DNA of 64,000 nucleotides. It comes from Polyangiaceae bacterium. Lineage in GTDB: Bacteria; Myxococcota_A; Polyangia; Polyangiales; Polyangiaceae. Below the pieces are notes generated by a model. It searched no databases. It saw only the letters and a program-made list of their open reading frames with translations, and was not told the origin of the DNA. How positions within the stretch are numbered: the first letter of the stretch is position 1; every line of letters starts with the position of its first letter. The stretch is taken from positions 1-64,000 of the forward strand of contig JADLAB010000269.1 in the NCBI GenBank assembly GCA_020848455.1, in the 5' to 3' direction. A program made the position numbers and the translations under genes. Shown here in pieces: positions 19,328-30,480 of the stretch.

Positions 19328-20698
19328 TCAGGGACAGAGCGGCTGCCCGCCCGCGGACGCGTAGCCCTGCACGAGCGACACGAGCAGGCCGCCGTCGGTC
19401 TCCGGCGTCGTCTGATCGCCCTGGCCCGCGCCGAAGGCCGCACCGATGCCGTGCGCGGCGGCGACCTCGTCCCAGTGTGCGAAGACGTACTCGACGCGGT
19501 TGTCCTTCCACTGCTGCGGCACGTCCGGCAGCGTCGAGTTGCCGACCGGCAGCTGCCACCAGAGGTTCGGCTTGCCGAGGGCCGCGCTCAACGCGCCCGA
19601 CCAGGCGAAGGCCTGGTGGAAGTGGGGCAGCGTCTGGTTCGTCGCGTCCCACCAGGTGTCCTGGCCGTTCGACTGATCGTAGCCGGCGTCGCGGTCCGAG
19701 CCGTCGATGACGACGAGATCGGCCGACGGCGCGCACTCGTCGAGGAAGGCGGCGAGCGTCGCGGCGTGTCCGGCGACGTCGAAGGCGGGATCGGTGTTCG
19801 CGACGACGTCGAAGTTGGTCGCCCACGGCGAGCCGTGGAGGCCGATCTTGGCGTTCGGGGCGTACTTGCGCGTCATGGCCACGAGGCAGCGGCCGAAGCC
19901 GGCGATCGACGCCTCCTCGGAGGCGCAGTCGGTCGGGTTCGCCTGCGGCACGGCCGCGGCAAGGGCGTGCGGATCCGGACCGGCCTGCTCGGCGTAGCCC
20001 CAGAAGTCGGGCTCCGGGTGGATGATCGCGGCGGCGTTGCCCACGTTCTCGAGCACGAAGCGGAAGTCCGCGAAGAAGCGGCCGAGGAGGATCGGATCCG
20101 CGAGCGCGTCGACCTCCGGCGTGCCCTCGGCGACGCCCGAGCCCTGCAGGATCTCGTAGTAGGTGATCATCGGGATCTGACCCTCGGCCTGCGCGGCCGC
20201 GACGAAGTCCCGGACGTAGGCGCCGGGCGCGTCCTGGTCCCACTGCCAGCAGCCCCACCAGGCGCACCCTCCGCTCGCGTTCGAGCAGTTCTGCCCGAAC
20301 GCCGTGCAGCCCTGCGCGCACGAGGCGCAGGGGCCGGCGCCGTCGGCGAAGCCGCCCGACAGGTACATGTAGCGGAGGTCGAAGGGCTCGGCTGCGGTGG
20401 CCGGGTCCGAGGTGGACACGCCCGCGAGCAGGTGCGTCTTGCCGAGGTCGGCGAGCAGCGCCGCACCGAGGCACGCCTCCTGGCCGCCGCCGCCGCCCGC
20501 CGCCGCCGTGCCCCCGGTCCCCGTCCCTCCGTTGCCCTGGCCGCCGGTGCCCTGGCCGCCGGTGCCCTGGCCACCGGCGCCCGTCGCGCCGGTGCCACTC
20601 GCGGCGCCGCCCCCGCCGTCGTCGCTGCCGTCACCGCACGCCGCGGCGAGCCCGAGCACCACGGTCACGGTAGCTACTTGCCAGGCCCATGCGTTCAT
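19328..20698 (-). CDS. Secreted lipoprotein, possible glycoside-hydrolase-like fold
   Basis: 456 residues starting MNAWAWQVAT. The lipoprotein signal ends VLGLAAAC, followed by a Gly/Thr-rich linker with GQGTG pentapeptides. The mature domain (about 90-456) contains MYLSGGF, a Cys-rich patch (CASCAQGC, SGGCAWWGCW), then alternating strand/helix segments such as IPMITYYEIL, AAIIHPEPDFWGY, KIGLHGSPW, DLVVIDGSD and LWWQLPVGN. The pattern looks like a TIM barrel and the EP and D positions fit a glycoside-hydrolase-like protein, but no catalytic pair can be assigned. Surface-anchored. Confidence 0.75.
   Translation of the reverse strand: MNAWAWQVATVTVVLGLAAACGDGSDDGGGGAASGTGATGAGGQGTGGQGTGGQGNGGTGTGGTAAAGGGGGQEACLGAALLADLGKTHLLAGVSTSDPATAAEPFDLRYMYLSGGFADGAGPCASCAQGCTAFGQNCSNASGGCAWWGCWQWDQDAPGAYVRDFVAAAQAEGQIPMITYYEILQGSGVAEGTPEVDALADPILLGRFFADFRFVLENVGNAAAIIHPEPDFWGYAEQAGPDPHALAAAVPQANPTDCASEEASIAGFGRCLVAMTRKYAPNAKIGLHGSPWATNFDVVANTDPAFDVAGHAATLAAFLDECAPSADLVVIDGSDRDAGYDQSNGQDTWWDATNQTLPHFHQAFAWSGALSAALGKPNLWWQLPVGNSTLPDVPQQWKDNRVEYVFAHWDEVAAAHGIGAAFGAGQGDQTTPETDGGLLVSLVQGYASAGGQPLCP
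20533..20577 (-). repeat. 15-bp tandem repeat coding a GQGTG linker
   Basis: Three 15-bp units (plus-strand core TGCCCTGGCCGCCGG, the third with one change) that encode GGQGT-type pentapeptides in the lipoprotein linker. Confidence 0.8.
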
Positions 20699-21045
20699 CG
20701 CCGATCCTCGTGCTCGAGGGGCCACCCCGCGTGCGCCCCGAAGCGCCAGGATACACGACCCGTCCGGCCCTCCCTACCGGCCCCCGAGCCCGGTGGATAA
20801 TTCTGGGGGCGGACCCCTTCACGGGGGCTTGCGCCCAGACGCGTTTCGGTTACATTGGGCTGGCTCTCACGCAGACGTTACCGCATGGATGTGCACTCTC
20901 GAGGATTCGGGATCGCGATTTCTGCTGCGAGGTGGCGTTATCACGTGGTGCCGCGGCCTTCGGGCCACGCGCCTCCCTCCGATCCCGGCCCGTTGGGTGG
21001 CGGCTTTCTCTCTCTCCGGGCCGTTTTTCGAGACGAGAAGAGTCC
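20699..21045 (+). promoter_or_regulatory. Long leader region of the RRM gene with a weak promoter candidate
   Basis: 347 bp without a gene, divergent between the lipoprotein and the RRM gene. TTGCGC (20829-20834) and TACATT (20851-20856), 16 bp apart, are a possible promoter, which would leave a leader of about 185 nt. Cold-shock type RRM genes often carry long structured leaders; I cannot fold this one by eye. Confidence 0.3.
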
Positions 21046-21432
<387 letters not shown>

Positions 21433-21458
21433 GAGACCGCTCCGGCGCGTCCGGTGCC

Positions 21459-21510
21459 GAGGGCGCCGGATGTGCGAGGGCGCCGGATGAGGGTGCCGTG
21501 AGGGCGCCGG
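21459..21510. repeat. Short direct repeats after the RRM gene
   Basis: GAGGGCGCCGGA occurs at 21459-21470 and 21476-21487, then twice more in altered form before 21510. The core GGCGCC is palindromic. No gene lies in 21433-21619 and no clear terminator is seen. Confidence 0.55.
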
Positions 21511-21619
21511 CTCGTCCCGGGCAAACCCGTGGCGAGCCGAGCGCCTTCGCGTGCTCACGACCGTAGAGGATCCTCACCTCCGGACGCCGACGCGACACCC
21601 TGCGTGCGCAGGCTCGACT

Positions 21620-23878
21620 ATGCTGCGCGCCATGGTGCGACGCATCTCCATCTCCAGGATCACGTGGGCCGTGCTCGCGCTCGGAGCGCTACCCGGCTGC
21701 CCGCGTGCGCCCGAGCCCTCGCTCACGATCGCCCCGAGCGGGTCATCGAGCGCGTCGGCTGCGCCCGCCGACGCGCCCCCTGCGGCGGCCCGGCGACCGG
21801 TCGTCGATCGGTATCACGGCGTGTCCGTGACGGACGACTACCGCTGGCTCGAGGCGGCAGACGACCCCGAGGTCAAGAGCTGGTCGGCGGCGCAGAACGC
21901 GCATGCCCGGCGCGTCCTCGACGCCCTGCCCGGTCGACAGCTCCTCGCCGAGAAGCTGCGGCGGCTCATGACCCACGAGTCGCCCGACTGGTACGGTCTG
22001 CGCTGGCGCGGCGGACGGCTCTTCGCGCTGAAGGACAGCCCGCCGAAGCAGCAGCCCTTCCTCGTGGCGCTCGCCGGGCCGGACGCGCCCGACACCGAGC
22101 GCGTGGTGCTCGATCCGGGGGTCCTCGACGCGACGGGCGGCACGTCGATCGACTGGTACGTGCCGTCGCACGACGGCAAGCTCGTGGCGATCTCGCTCTC
22201 GTCGGGCGGCTCCGAGAGCGGCACGGTGCACGTCTACGAGGTCGACGGCGGCAAGGAGCGGAGCGGCGACGCGATCCCGCGCGTGAACGGCGGCACGGCG
22301 GGCGGCAGCCTGGCGTGGCGCGCCGACGGTGCCGGCTTCTTCTACACCCGCTACCCGGCGCCCGGAGAGCGGCCCGCCGAGGACCTCGCCTTCTACCAGC
22401 AGGTGTGGTTCCACGAGCTCGGCGCCGACCCGAAGACCGACGTGCCGAGCCTCACGAAGGATCTCCCGCGCATCGCGGAGATCCACCTCGAGGCGAGCCA
22501 GGACGGGCGCTACCTGCTCGCCGGCGTGGCCAACGGTGACGGCGGCGAGCACGAGCAGTGGCTGCTCGCGCTCGGCAAGGACGCGAAGCAGGACCTCGAC
22601 AAGTGGCGCAAGCTCGCCGCGCTCGCCGACAAGGTGGTCGAGGCGCGCTTCGCGCCCGACGGCGAGCTGTGGCTGCGCTCGCTCGCGGGTGCGCCGAAGG
22701 GCAAGCTCCTGAAGCTCGCGCCGACGGCCGACCTCGCCAAGGCGGTCACGGTGGTGCCGGAGAGCGACGCGGTCCTCGACGGCTTCGTCGTGACGCGCTC
22801 GCGGATCTACACGCGGGACCTCGTCGGCGGCCCCTACCAGGTCCGCGTCTTCGAGCGGAGCGGCAAGGCCCTCGCACCCCTGTCGCTCGAGCCCGTGTCG
22901 AGCGTGTGGCAGCTCGCGCCGCTCGACGGCGACGAGGTGCTCGTGCGGAGCGAGAGCTTCGTGCGGCCCGGCGCCTGGCATCGCTACCGCGGCGCCGACG
23001 GCGCGCTCGTGCCGACGCCGCTCCGCAAGCAGTCGCCGGTGAGCTACGACGACATCGAGGTCGTGCGCGAGACGTGCGTCTCGAAGGACGGCACGGCCGT
23101 GCCGCTCAACGTTCTCCGCAAGAAGGGGACGAAGCTCGACGGACGCAACCCCTTCTTGCTCGCCGGCTACGGCGGCTACGGCATCAGCGAGTCGCCGTGG
23201 TTCGACGTGCGCCTGCGCGCCTGGCTCGACGCCGGCGGCGTGTTCGCCGACGCGAACCTGCGCGGGGGCGGCGAGTTCGGAGAGGCGTGGCACCTCGCCG
23301 GCAACCTCACGAAGAAGCAGAACGTGTTCGACGATTTCCTCGCCTGCGCGCGCCACGTCGTGGAGGCCGGCTACACGCGGCCCGAGCGGCTCGGCATCAT
23401 CGGTGGCTCGAACGGCGGCCTGCTCATGGGCGCGGCGCTCACCCAGGCGCCCGGGCAGTTCCGCGCCGTGGTCTCCCTCGTCGGCATCTACGACATGCTG
23501 CGCGTGGAGCTCACGGCGAACGGCGCCTTCAACGTGACCGAGTTCGGCAGCGTGAAGGACAAGGCCGAGTTCGACGCCCTGTACGCCTACAGCCCGTACC
23601 ACCACGTCGCGGACGGCACGGCCTACCCGGCCGTGCTGTTCATCACCGGCGCCAACGACCCGCGCGTCGATCCGTGGCACTCGCGCAAGATGACCGCGCG
23701 CCTGCAGGCCGCCACGGGCGGGCGCTCGCCCGTGCTCCTGCGCACGAGCGACAGCACCGGGCACGGCATCGGCACGCCGCTCGACGCGCAGGTCGCCGAG
23801 CAGATCGACCTCTGGTCCTTCCTGCTGCACGAGCTCGGGGCGGACGCGGCGGGCGTCGAGCCCGGCGCTGCGCGCTAG
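21620..23878 (+). CDS. Prolyl oligopeptidase family serine peptidase (S9), lipoprotein
   Basis: 752 residues from the ATG at 21620 (MLRAMVRRIS; the ATG at 21632 is also possible). The lipoprotein signal ends LGALPGC. A seven-bladed propeller part (about 60-440) precedes the alpha/beta hydrolase. Catalytic residues: Ser in GIIGGSNGGLL, Asp in GANDPRVDPWHS, and His in STGHGIG. GYGGYGI is typical of the family. It cleaves short proline-containing peptides. Lipid anchoring places it in the envelope, unlike the cytosolic mammalian enzyme, and fits nutrition by degrading prey or environmental peptides (inference). Confidence 0.95.
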   Translation: MLRAMVRRISISRITWAVLALGALPGCPRAPEPSLTIAPSGSSSASAAPADAPPAAARRPVVDRYHGVSVTDDYRWLEAADDPEVKSWSAAQNAHARRVLDALPGRQLLAEKLRRLMTHESPDWYGLRWRGGRLFALKDSPPKQQPFLVALAGPDAPDTERVVLDPGVLDATGGTSIDWYVPSHDGKLVAISLSSGGSESGTVHVYEVDGGKERSGDAIPRVNGGTAGGSLAWRADGAGFFYTRYPAPGERPAEDLAFYQQVWFHELGADPKTDVPSLTKDLPRIAEIHLEASQDGRYLLAGVANGDGGEHEQWLLALGKDAKQDLDKWRKLAALADKVVEARFAPDGELWLRSLAGAPKGKLLKLAPTADLAKAVTVVPESDAVLDGFVVTRSRIYTRDLVGGPYQVRVFERSGKALAPLSLEPVSSVWQLAPLDGDEVLVRSESFVRPGAWHRYRGADGALVPTPLRKQSPVSYDDIEVVRETCVSKDGTAVPLNVLRKKGTKLDGRNPFLLAGYGGYGISESPWFDVRLRAWLDAGGVFADANLRGGGEFGEAWHLAGNLTKKQNVFDDFLACARHVVEAGYTRPERLGIIGGSNGGLLMGAALTQAPGQFRAVVSLVGIYDMLRVELTANGAFNVTEFGSVKDKAEFDALYAYSPYHHVADGTAYPAVLFITGANDPRVDPWHSRKMTARLQAATGGRSPVLLRTSDSTGHGIGTPLDAQVAEQIDLWSFLLHELGADAAGVEPGAAR

Positions 23879-23881
23879 CCG

Positions 23882-24277
23882 TCACGGCGACCCGAGATCA
23901 CGCTCGGCCTTCTGCAGATCCTCGTCGCTCAGGGGCGTGCACGGCTGGTCCGGCGGGTGGTCGTGCACGAGCACGAAGGCGGACGACGCGGGCTCGGGCG
24001 CATCGCCCGCGGCGCGTGCGGCGGCCGGAGCGCTGGCGCTGCGGCTGGTCGCGGAGGCCTTGGGGCGCGGCGGTGCAGGCATGACCGCGCCGCCGCGCGC
24101 CCCCGTCGGCACGGGGCCCACGCGCACGCTCGTGGTCGTGGTGGTCGTCGTCGTGCGAGGCGCGACGACCCCCGCGTCGCTCGCCGGCGCGTCCTTGCCG
24201 CCCGAGCCGCACGCCGGCAGCGCGCCGAGACCGAGCAGGAAGGGCAGCGCGGGCAACGGCTTGCGGCTGCGCGGCAT
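23882..24277 (-). CDS. Small lipoprotein with poly-Thr linker
   Basis: 131 residues starting MPRSRKPLPAL; the signal ends LGALPAC (Cys 23). A run of eight threonines follows, then a Pro/Ala-rich linker and a short C-terminal segment HDHPPDQPCTPLSDEDLQKA. No family is recognised. It lies 82 bp downstream of the TolC-like gene on the same strand and may be the last gene of the export operon. Convergent with the peptidase gene. Confidence 0.7.
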   Translation of the reverse strand: MPRSRKPLPALPFLLGLGALPACGSGGKDAPASDAGVVAPRTTTTTTTTSVRVGPVPTGARGGAVMPAPPRPKASATSRSASAPAAARAAGDAPEPASSAFVLVHDHPPDQPCTPLSDEDLQKAERDLGSP

Positions 24278-24359
24278 GGCGCGGAGCCTAGCATCGGCCG
24301 CCGGAGCGCGCGTCGTGTTCGTACCGCGCTCCCGCATCGCCTGCCCGCGCGAGCCGCGC

Positions 24360-25941
24360 TCAATCGCCTGCGGCGTCGCTCGGCGCGGGCTCCTCGCCGC
24401 CCGCGCGCGCCGCCGTCGCCGCGCTCGCGAGGCTGGCGTCGCGCAGGCGCGCCGCGTAGCGCTCGAGCAGGCGGCCCGTCGCGTGGTCGATGGACAGGCT
24501 GGCCGCCACGAGATCGACCCGCGCGCGCGCGGCCCGGAGGCGTGCCGCGCGGAGGTCCTCCTCGGCCTGCAGGACGTGGAGCGGGGTCGCGTCGCCCGCG
24601 AGGAAGCGGTCGCGGGCCGCGCCGAGCTGGCGTTCGGCCAGGCCGCTCGTGCGGTCGGCGAGCTCGACGCGGCGGCGCGCGGCGCGCACCCGCTCGAGAT
24701 CGGCCTCGACGCTCGCGGCCACGCTCTGCCGCGCCTCCTCGAGCTTCTGGCGCGCGATCTCGACGCCGAGGGCCGCCTGGGCCGCGGCCGCGCGCTGGGT
24801 CGTGTCCTCGACCGGGAGCTCGAAGACGAGGCCGACGTGCGCCGAGAGGGCGCCGAGCTTGCCGAACTGCGCCAAGGCCGGCGGGACGGAGCGGTTCCCG
24901 AGACCGCGCGCCTCGAGGTAGGCCTCGAGGTCGAGGCGCGGGCGCAGCGGGTCGTCGGCCGTGCGCGCCTGCACCTCGGCGAGCGCGAGGGCGGCCTCCG
25001 CCTCGCGCACCGCGGGCGAGCCGGCGACGGCGCGCTCCACGGCATCGGCGGGCGGCTCGTCCGGGACCGGAGGTTCGTCGACCGGCACGCCGAGCTCGGC
25101 GCTCGGCCGCAGGCCGGCCGCGGCCGCGAGCGCGGTGCGGCGGCGCGCGCGCTCGAGCTCGGCGACCGCGACGGCCTCCTCGCGCTGTGCCACGCGCGTC
25201 TCGAAGGGCAGGATGTCGTTGGGCGCGCCGGAGCCGCTGTCGAGGCGCGCCGTCGCCTCGTCGCGCTCGCGCTCCGACAGGGTGCGGGAATCGCGCTCGA
25301 TGCCGAGGGCGCGCTCGGCGTACCAGAGCTCCCAGTACGCGCCCGACACGTTCTGGAGCAGCTCGCTCGCGACCCGGTCGCTCGCGCGCTCGCTCGCCGC
25401 GACGCTCGCTTCTGCGCGCACGAGGCCCGCCTCGCCCACGTCGCGGCCGAAGCCGCGCAGCAGCGGCTGGCTCACCGCGAAGCGCAGATCGAGGCCGTAG
25501 GCCGGCCCGACGAGCAGGGCGTCGCCGGTGAGGGGGTCGCTCGCATGACCGAGCTCCCAGCTGCCGCCGAGGCGGAGCTGGAAGTCGGTGCCCCACACGA
25601 GCCGCTGGTGGAGGCCGACCCCGAGCTCGACGGACTCGCTCGGGTTGACGGCGGTGCCGTCGCCCGAGAGCATCGGGATGGCCGTGCGGGTGAAGCCGCC
25701 GTCGGCGAGGAAGACGAGCGTGTAGCGCGCCTCCTCGCCCCGCACGTCCCAGCGATCCCGATCGGCCTGGAGCAGGGCGGCGCGCAGGCGCGGGCTCTTG
25801 TCGGCTGCGAGGGCGATGGCCTCGCGCTCGCGCAGCCCGGCGCCGGCTGGCTGGGCGCGCGCACCGGGCGCCACCGCGAGGGTGGCGGCGAGCGCGGCGA
25901 GCGCGGCGACGGCGACGGGGGCGCGGCGGGCGCGGCGGAGC

Positions 25942-25949
<8 letters not shown>
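24360..25949 (-). CDS. TolC-family outer membrane efflux protein
   Basis: 529 residues with an N-terminal signal peptide (about 1-33, ending AQP). Long alpha-helical stretches rich in Ala, Glu and Arg (two OEP repeats, about 40-270 and 290-510) match the TolC/CusC tunnel proteins. Short strand-forming segments such as DFQLRLGGSWELG and LSAHVGLVFELP would be in the outer membrane barrel. It overlaps the permease gene by 8 bp and completes a tripartite exporter with the three genes before it. Confidence 0.9.
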
Positions 25950-27147
<1,198 letters not shown>

Positions 27148-27159
27148 GGCTTGGCTCCC

Positions 27160-27918
27160 TCAGGGCGCGTGGCCGGCGCCCGCGCGGCGCGAGGTCGGTC
27201 CGTCGCTCGCGACCTTGCCGTCGCGGAACACCACCGTGCGCGTGGAGTAGGCCGCCATGTCGGGCTCGTGCGTCACCATCACGATCGTGATGCCGCGCGT
27301 GCGGTTGAGCTCCACGAGGAGCTCCATCAGGGCCACGCTGCGCGCCGAGTCGAGATTGCCGGTGGGCTCGTCGGCGAGCAGGATGGAGGGGTTGGTCACG
27401 ATCGCGCGCGCGATGGCCACGCGCTGCTGCTGACCGCCCGAGAGCTCGGCCGGGGTGTGCTTCTCGCGCCCCTCGAGGCCCACCGCCGCGAGGGCGGCGA
27501 GCGCGAGCCGGCGTCGCTCGCCGGCCGCCACGCGCCGGTACACGAGCGGCAGTTCGACGTTCTCGACCGCGCTCGTGCGCGCCAGGAGGTTGAAGCCCTG
27601 GAACACGAAGCCGAGGTAGTGCCGGCGCAAGAGCGCGAGCTCGTCGCGCGACAGCGTGCCGACCTCGACCCCGCGGAAGCGGTAGGAGCCGCTCGTCGGC
27701 TGGTCGAGGCAGCCGACGATGTTCATGCAGGTCGACTTGCCCGAGCCGCTCGGGCCCATGATGGCGACGAACTCGCCGTTGTCGATGCGGAGATCTGCGC
27801 CCGCGAGCGCATACACCTGCGACTCGCCCTTGCCGTAGACCTTCTCGACGCCGGTGAGCGCGACGAGCGGGGCGCGCCCGGGCTCCACGCGGGTGCCGGC
27901 CGGAGCCCCGCTACTCAT
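27160..27918 (-). CDS. MacB/LolD-type ABC transporter ATP-binding protein
   Basis: 252 residues. Walker A GPSGSGKST, Q-loop VFQGFNLL, signature LSGGQQQR, Walker B ILLADEPTG, H-loop VTHEPD. The LLADEPTGNLD motif is typical of the MacB/LolD/FtsE branch. The ATG overlaps the stop of the membrane fusion gene (ATGA), and the permease starts 12 bp after its stop. It drives the adjacent permease. Confidence 0.95.
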   Translation of the reverse strand: MSSGAPAGTRVEPGRAPLVALTGVEKVYGKGESQVYALAGADLRIDNGEFVAIMGPSGSGKSTCMNIVGCLDQPTSGSYRFRGVEVGTLSRDELALLRRHYLGFVFQGFNLLARTSAVENVELPLVYRRVAAGERRRLALAALAAVGLEGREKHTPAELSGGQQQRVAIARAIVTNPSILLADEPTGNLDSARSVALMELLVELNRTRGITIVMVTHEPDMAAYSTRTVVFRDGKVASDGPTSRRAGAGHAP

Positions 27919-29192
27919 GGCGCCGCCCCCGCGGGCAGATCGCTCACGTCGGTGAGGACCTCGGTGCCGGCCTCGAGCTCGCCCTCGGTGATCTCGGTGC
28001 GCTCGCCGTCGCTCGCGCCCGTCTTGACGGCGACGGGCTTCGGCACGTCGCCCTCGAGCACCCACACGCGCGGCCCGGTCGACTTGTCGCTCTGCCGCGG
28101 CGGCCCCGCGAACATGCCGCCACCGGGCGCCGCGGGTGGCGTGAAGCGCAGGGCGGCGTTCGGCACGAGCAGCACGCCCGAGCGCGCCTCGCACACGATG
28201 GACGCCGTGGCGGTCATGCCCGGCTTCAGCAAGAGCTCGCCGTTGTCGACGCTGAGCAGCGCCTCGTAGCTCACCACGTTCTGGCTCGTGCGCGGCTCGT
28301 TGCGCAGCGACAGCACCGTGGAGTCGAAGGAGCGCTCGGAGTAGGCGTCGACCGTGAAGGTGGCCGTCGCCTTCTCGCGCACGCGCCCGACGTCGGCCTC
28401 GTCGACGAGCACGTGCAGGCGCATCTGCCGGAGGTCCTCGGCGAGCTTGAAGAGCACCGGGGTCTGGAAACCGGCCGTCACCGTCTGGCCCTCGGACACC
28501 AGGCGCGCGAGCACCATGCCGCGGATGGGCGAGACGATGCGCGTGCGCTTCAACTTCGTCGCGGCGCTGCGCAGGTTCGCGCGCTGGATGTCGGCCTGGG
28601 CCTGCGCGGCCGCGACGCCGGCGCGCGCGCGCTCGAAGGCGGCCGTCGTCGCCTCGACCTCGCGCTGCGAGGCGATGCCCTTGTCGTGCTCGAGCGTGGC
28701 CCGTTGCGCCGCGGCGCGCGCCTCGCGCAGGGTGGCCTGCGCCTGCTGCACGGCCGCGTCCGCCGACGTGAGGCCCGCCTGGGCCTGCTCCGCGGCGGCC
28801 TGGTACTGCTCGGGGTCGATCTCGGCGAGCAGCTGCCCGATCTCGACCGCGTCGTTGTAGTCGACGTGGACGTGCAGCAGCCGCCCCGTTACCTCGGCGC
28901 CGACCTCCACGGTGTTGACGGCCTCGATCGTCCCGGTGGCCGTGACCTCGACCGACAGATCGCCCACGACCGCGGCTCGCACCTCGAAGCGCGCCGGCTT
29001 GGGTCGCAGGCGCGCGGCGACGCAGCGTCCGACGAAGACCCCCACCACCGTGAGGAGCGCCACGACGAGCCCGAGCTTCACGAGGCGGCGGCGCCAGCGG
29101 TGACTCGCGGCGAGGCCGAGCGTCTCGATCACCTCGGGGTCGCCGCCTGCGCCCGCGAGAGGCCCCGAGCGTCCCATCGACGTGTCCGACAT
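27915..29192 (-). CDS. Membrane fusion protein (MacA/HlyD family)
   Basis: 425 residues from MSDTSMGRSG; the longer frame upstream has no family features. One N-terminal membrane helix (about 35-55, LVKLGLVVALLTVVGVFVG), then the barrel-sandwich halves (EVGAEVTGRLLHVHVDYND and IVSPIRGMVLARLVSEGQTV) on either side of a helical hairpin of about 100 residues. It links the permease to the TolC channel. First gene of the operon, divergent from a kinase gene with about 160 bp between the starts. Confidence 0.93.
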   Translation of the reverse strand: MSDTSMGRSGPLAGAGGDPEVIETLGLAASHRWRRRLVKLGLVVALLTVVGVFVGRCVAARLRPKPARFEVRAAVVGDLSVEVTATGTIEAVNTVEVGAEVTGRLLHVHVDYNDAVEIGQLLAEIDPEQYQAAAEQAQAGLTSADAAVQQAQATLREARAAAQRATLEHDKGIASQREVEATTAAFERARAGVAAAQAQADIQRANLRSAATKLKRTRIVSPIRGMVLARLVSEGQTVTAGFQTPVLFKLAEDLRQMRLHVLVDEADVGRVREKATATFTVDAYSERSFDSTVLSLRNEPRTSQNVVSYEALLSVDNGELLLKPGMTATASIVCEARSGVLLVPNAALRFTPPAAPGGGMFAGPPRQSDKSTGPRVWVLEGDVPKPVAVKTGASDGERTEITEGELEAGTEVLTDVSDLPAGAAP

Positions 29193-29353
29193 GGTGGGTT
29201 GCCGGCAAGCTAGCGCCGGCAGGCGGCCGGAGCGAGCGCGCCCGTGTGAAGAATTGTTTCGCAGCGGCGCGGCCCGCGACGAGGCAGACTGCACCGCGTC
29301 ACGGACCCGGACCGTCGCTTCCACCCGAGTCCGCAGCCCCGAGGTGACCGCTC

Positions 29354-30430
29354 GTGTTCTGCACCCGTTGCCAGCGCGCCTACCCCGCCGAGTACCGCTT
29401 CTGTCCGGTCGACGGCGCCCCGACGAGCGCCCAGGCCCCGCTCGACCGCGTGCGGCCCCAGAAGACGCGCGCCAGCGACACGCTGCTCGCGGATCGCTAC
29501 GTCGTCCGGGGCTTCATCGGCAAGGGGGGCATGGCGCGCGTCTACCTCGCCGAGGACGTGGACTCGGGCGAGCCGGTCGCCGTCAAGGTGCTCGAGGAGC
29601 CCTTCAGCCGCGACCCGCAGGCGCGCGAGCGCTTCCTGCGCGAGGCGCAGGCCATCGCGGCCATCGGCCATCCCCACATCGCCCGCGTGCTCGGTGCCGG
29701 GGCGCGCGAAGACGACGGCGCGCCCTACCTCGTGCTCGAGTTCCTGTTCGGCGAGACCGTGCAGAGCTTCCTCGAGCGCGAGGGCACGTTCGCCACGGGC
29801 ATGGCGCTCGCCGTGCTCTGCCAGGCGGCCGAGGCGCTCGACGCGGCCCACACGCACGGCATCATCCACCGCGACGTCAAGCCGGGGAATCTGTTCCTCG
29901 TGGGCGAGCCCGGCGATCCCTACGAGCTCAAGGTCGTCGACTTCGGGCTCTCGAAGCTGCAGACGAGCCACATGACGGCGGCCGGGATCGTGCTGGGCAC
30001 GCCGGCGTACATGGCGCCCGAGCAGGTGCTCGCCGAGGGCGTCGACGCGCGCACCGACGTCTACGCGCTCGGGATGGTCATGTACCGCATGCTCACCGGG
30101 CGGCACGCCTTCCACGCCGAGGACGAGATCGCGATGGTCGCCCACCAGCTGCTCTCGCCCCTGCGTCCGCTCAGCCTGAAGGACGCGGGGCTCGCTCCGG
30201 GCCTCGAGCGCGCCATCCTGTGCGCGACGCGCAAGAGCCCCGACGAGCGCTACCCGACGATGGACGCCATGCTCGCCGACCTCCAGAAGCTCGCGGCCGG
30301 GCGCACGGACCTGACGGCGCCCGTGCCCACCGGCATCGACCGTTACGTGCCCCGTACCGAGATCGGCGAGCTCGTCGCGACCTCGCTCGCGCGCGCGCTC
30401 GAGGCCGACGAGCGGCCGACGATGATGTGA
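29354..30430 (+). CDS. Cytosolic Ser/Thr protein kinase with N-terminal zinc ribbon
   Basis: 358 residues from GTG. A short CTRCQ plus FCPVDG motif (residues 3-20) fits a zinc ribbon. Kinase domain about 47-310: IGKGGMARVY, ATP lysine VAVKVLE, HRDVKPGNLF (about 176), VVDFGLSK, GTPAYMAPEQ. The remaining 48 residues contain no membrane helix, unlike most kinases in this window. It is divergent from the export operon, so it might regulate it (inference only). Confidence 0.92.
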   Translation: MFCTRCQRAYPAEYRFCPVDGAPTSAQAPLDRVRPQKTRASDTLLADRYVVRGFIGKGGMARVYLAEDVDSGEPVAVKVLEEPFSRDPQARERFLREAQAIAAIGHPHIARVLGAGAREDDGAPYLVLEFLFGETVQSFLEREGTFATGMALAVLCQAAEALDAAHTHGIIHRDVKPGNLFLVGEPGDPYELKVVDFGLSKLQTSHMTAAGIVLGTPAYMAPEQVLAEGVDARTDVYALGMVMYRMLTGRHAFHAEDEIAMVAHQLLSPLRPLSLKDAGLAPGLERAILCATRKSPDERYPTMDAMLADLQKLAAGRTDLTAPVPTGIDRYVPRTEIGELVATSLARALEADERPTMM

Positions 30431-30480
30431 GGGCGACCGACGAGCGCGGCGGAGCGAGCCGCGCGGCCGCGCTGCTCAGC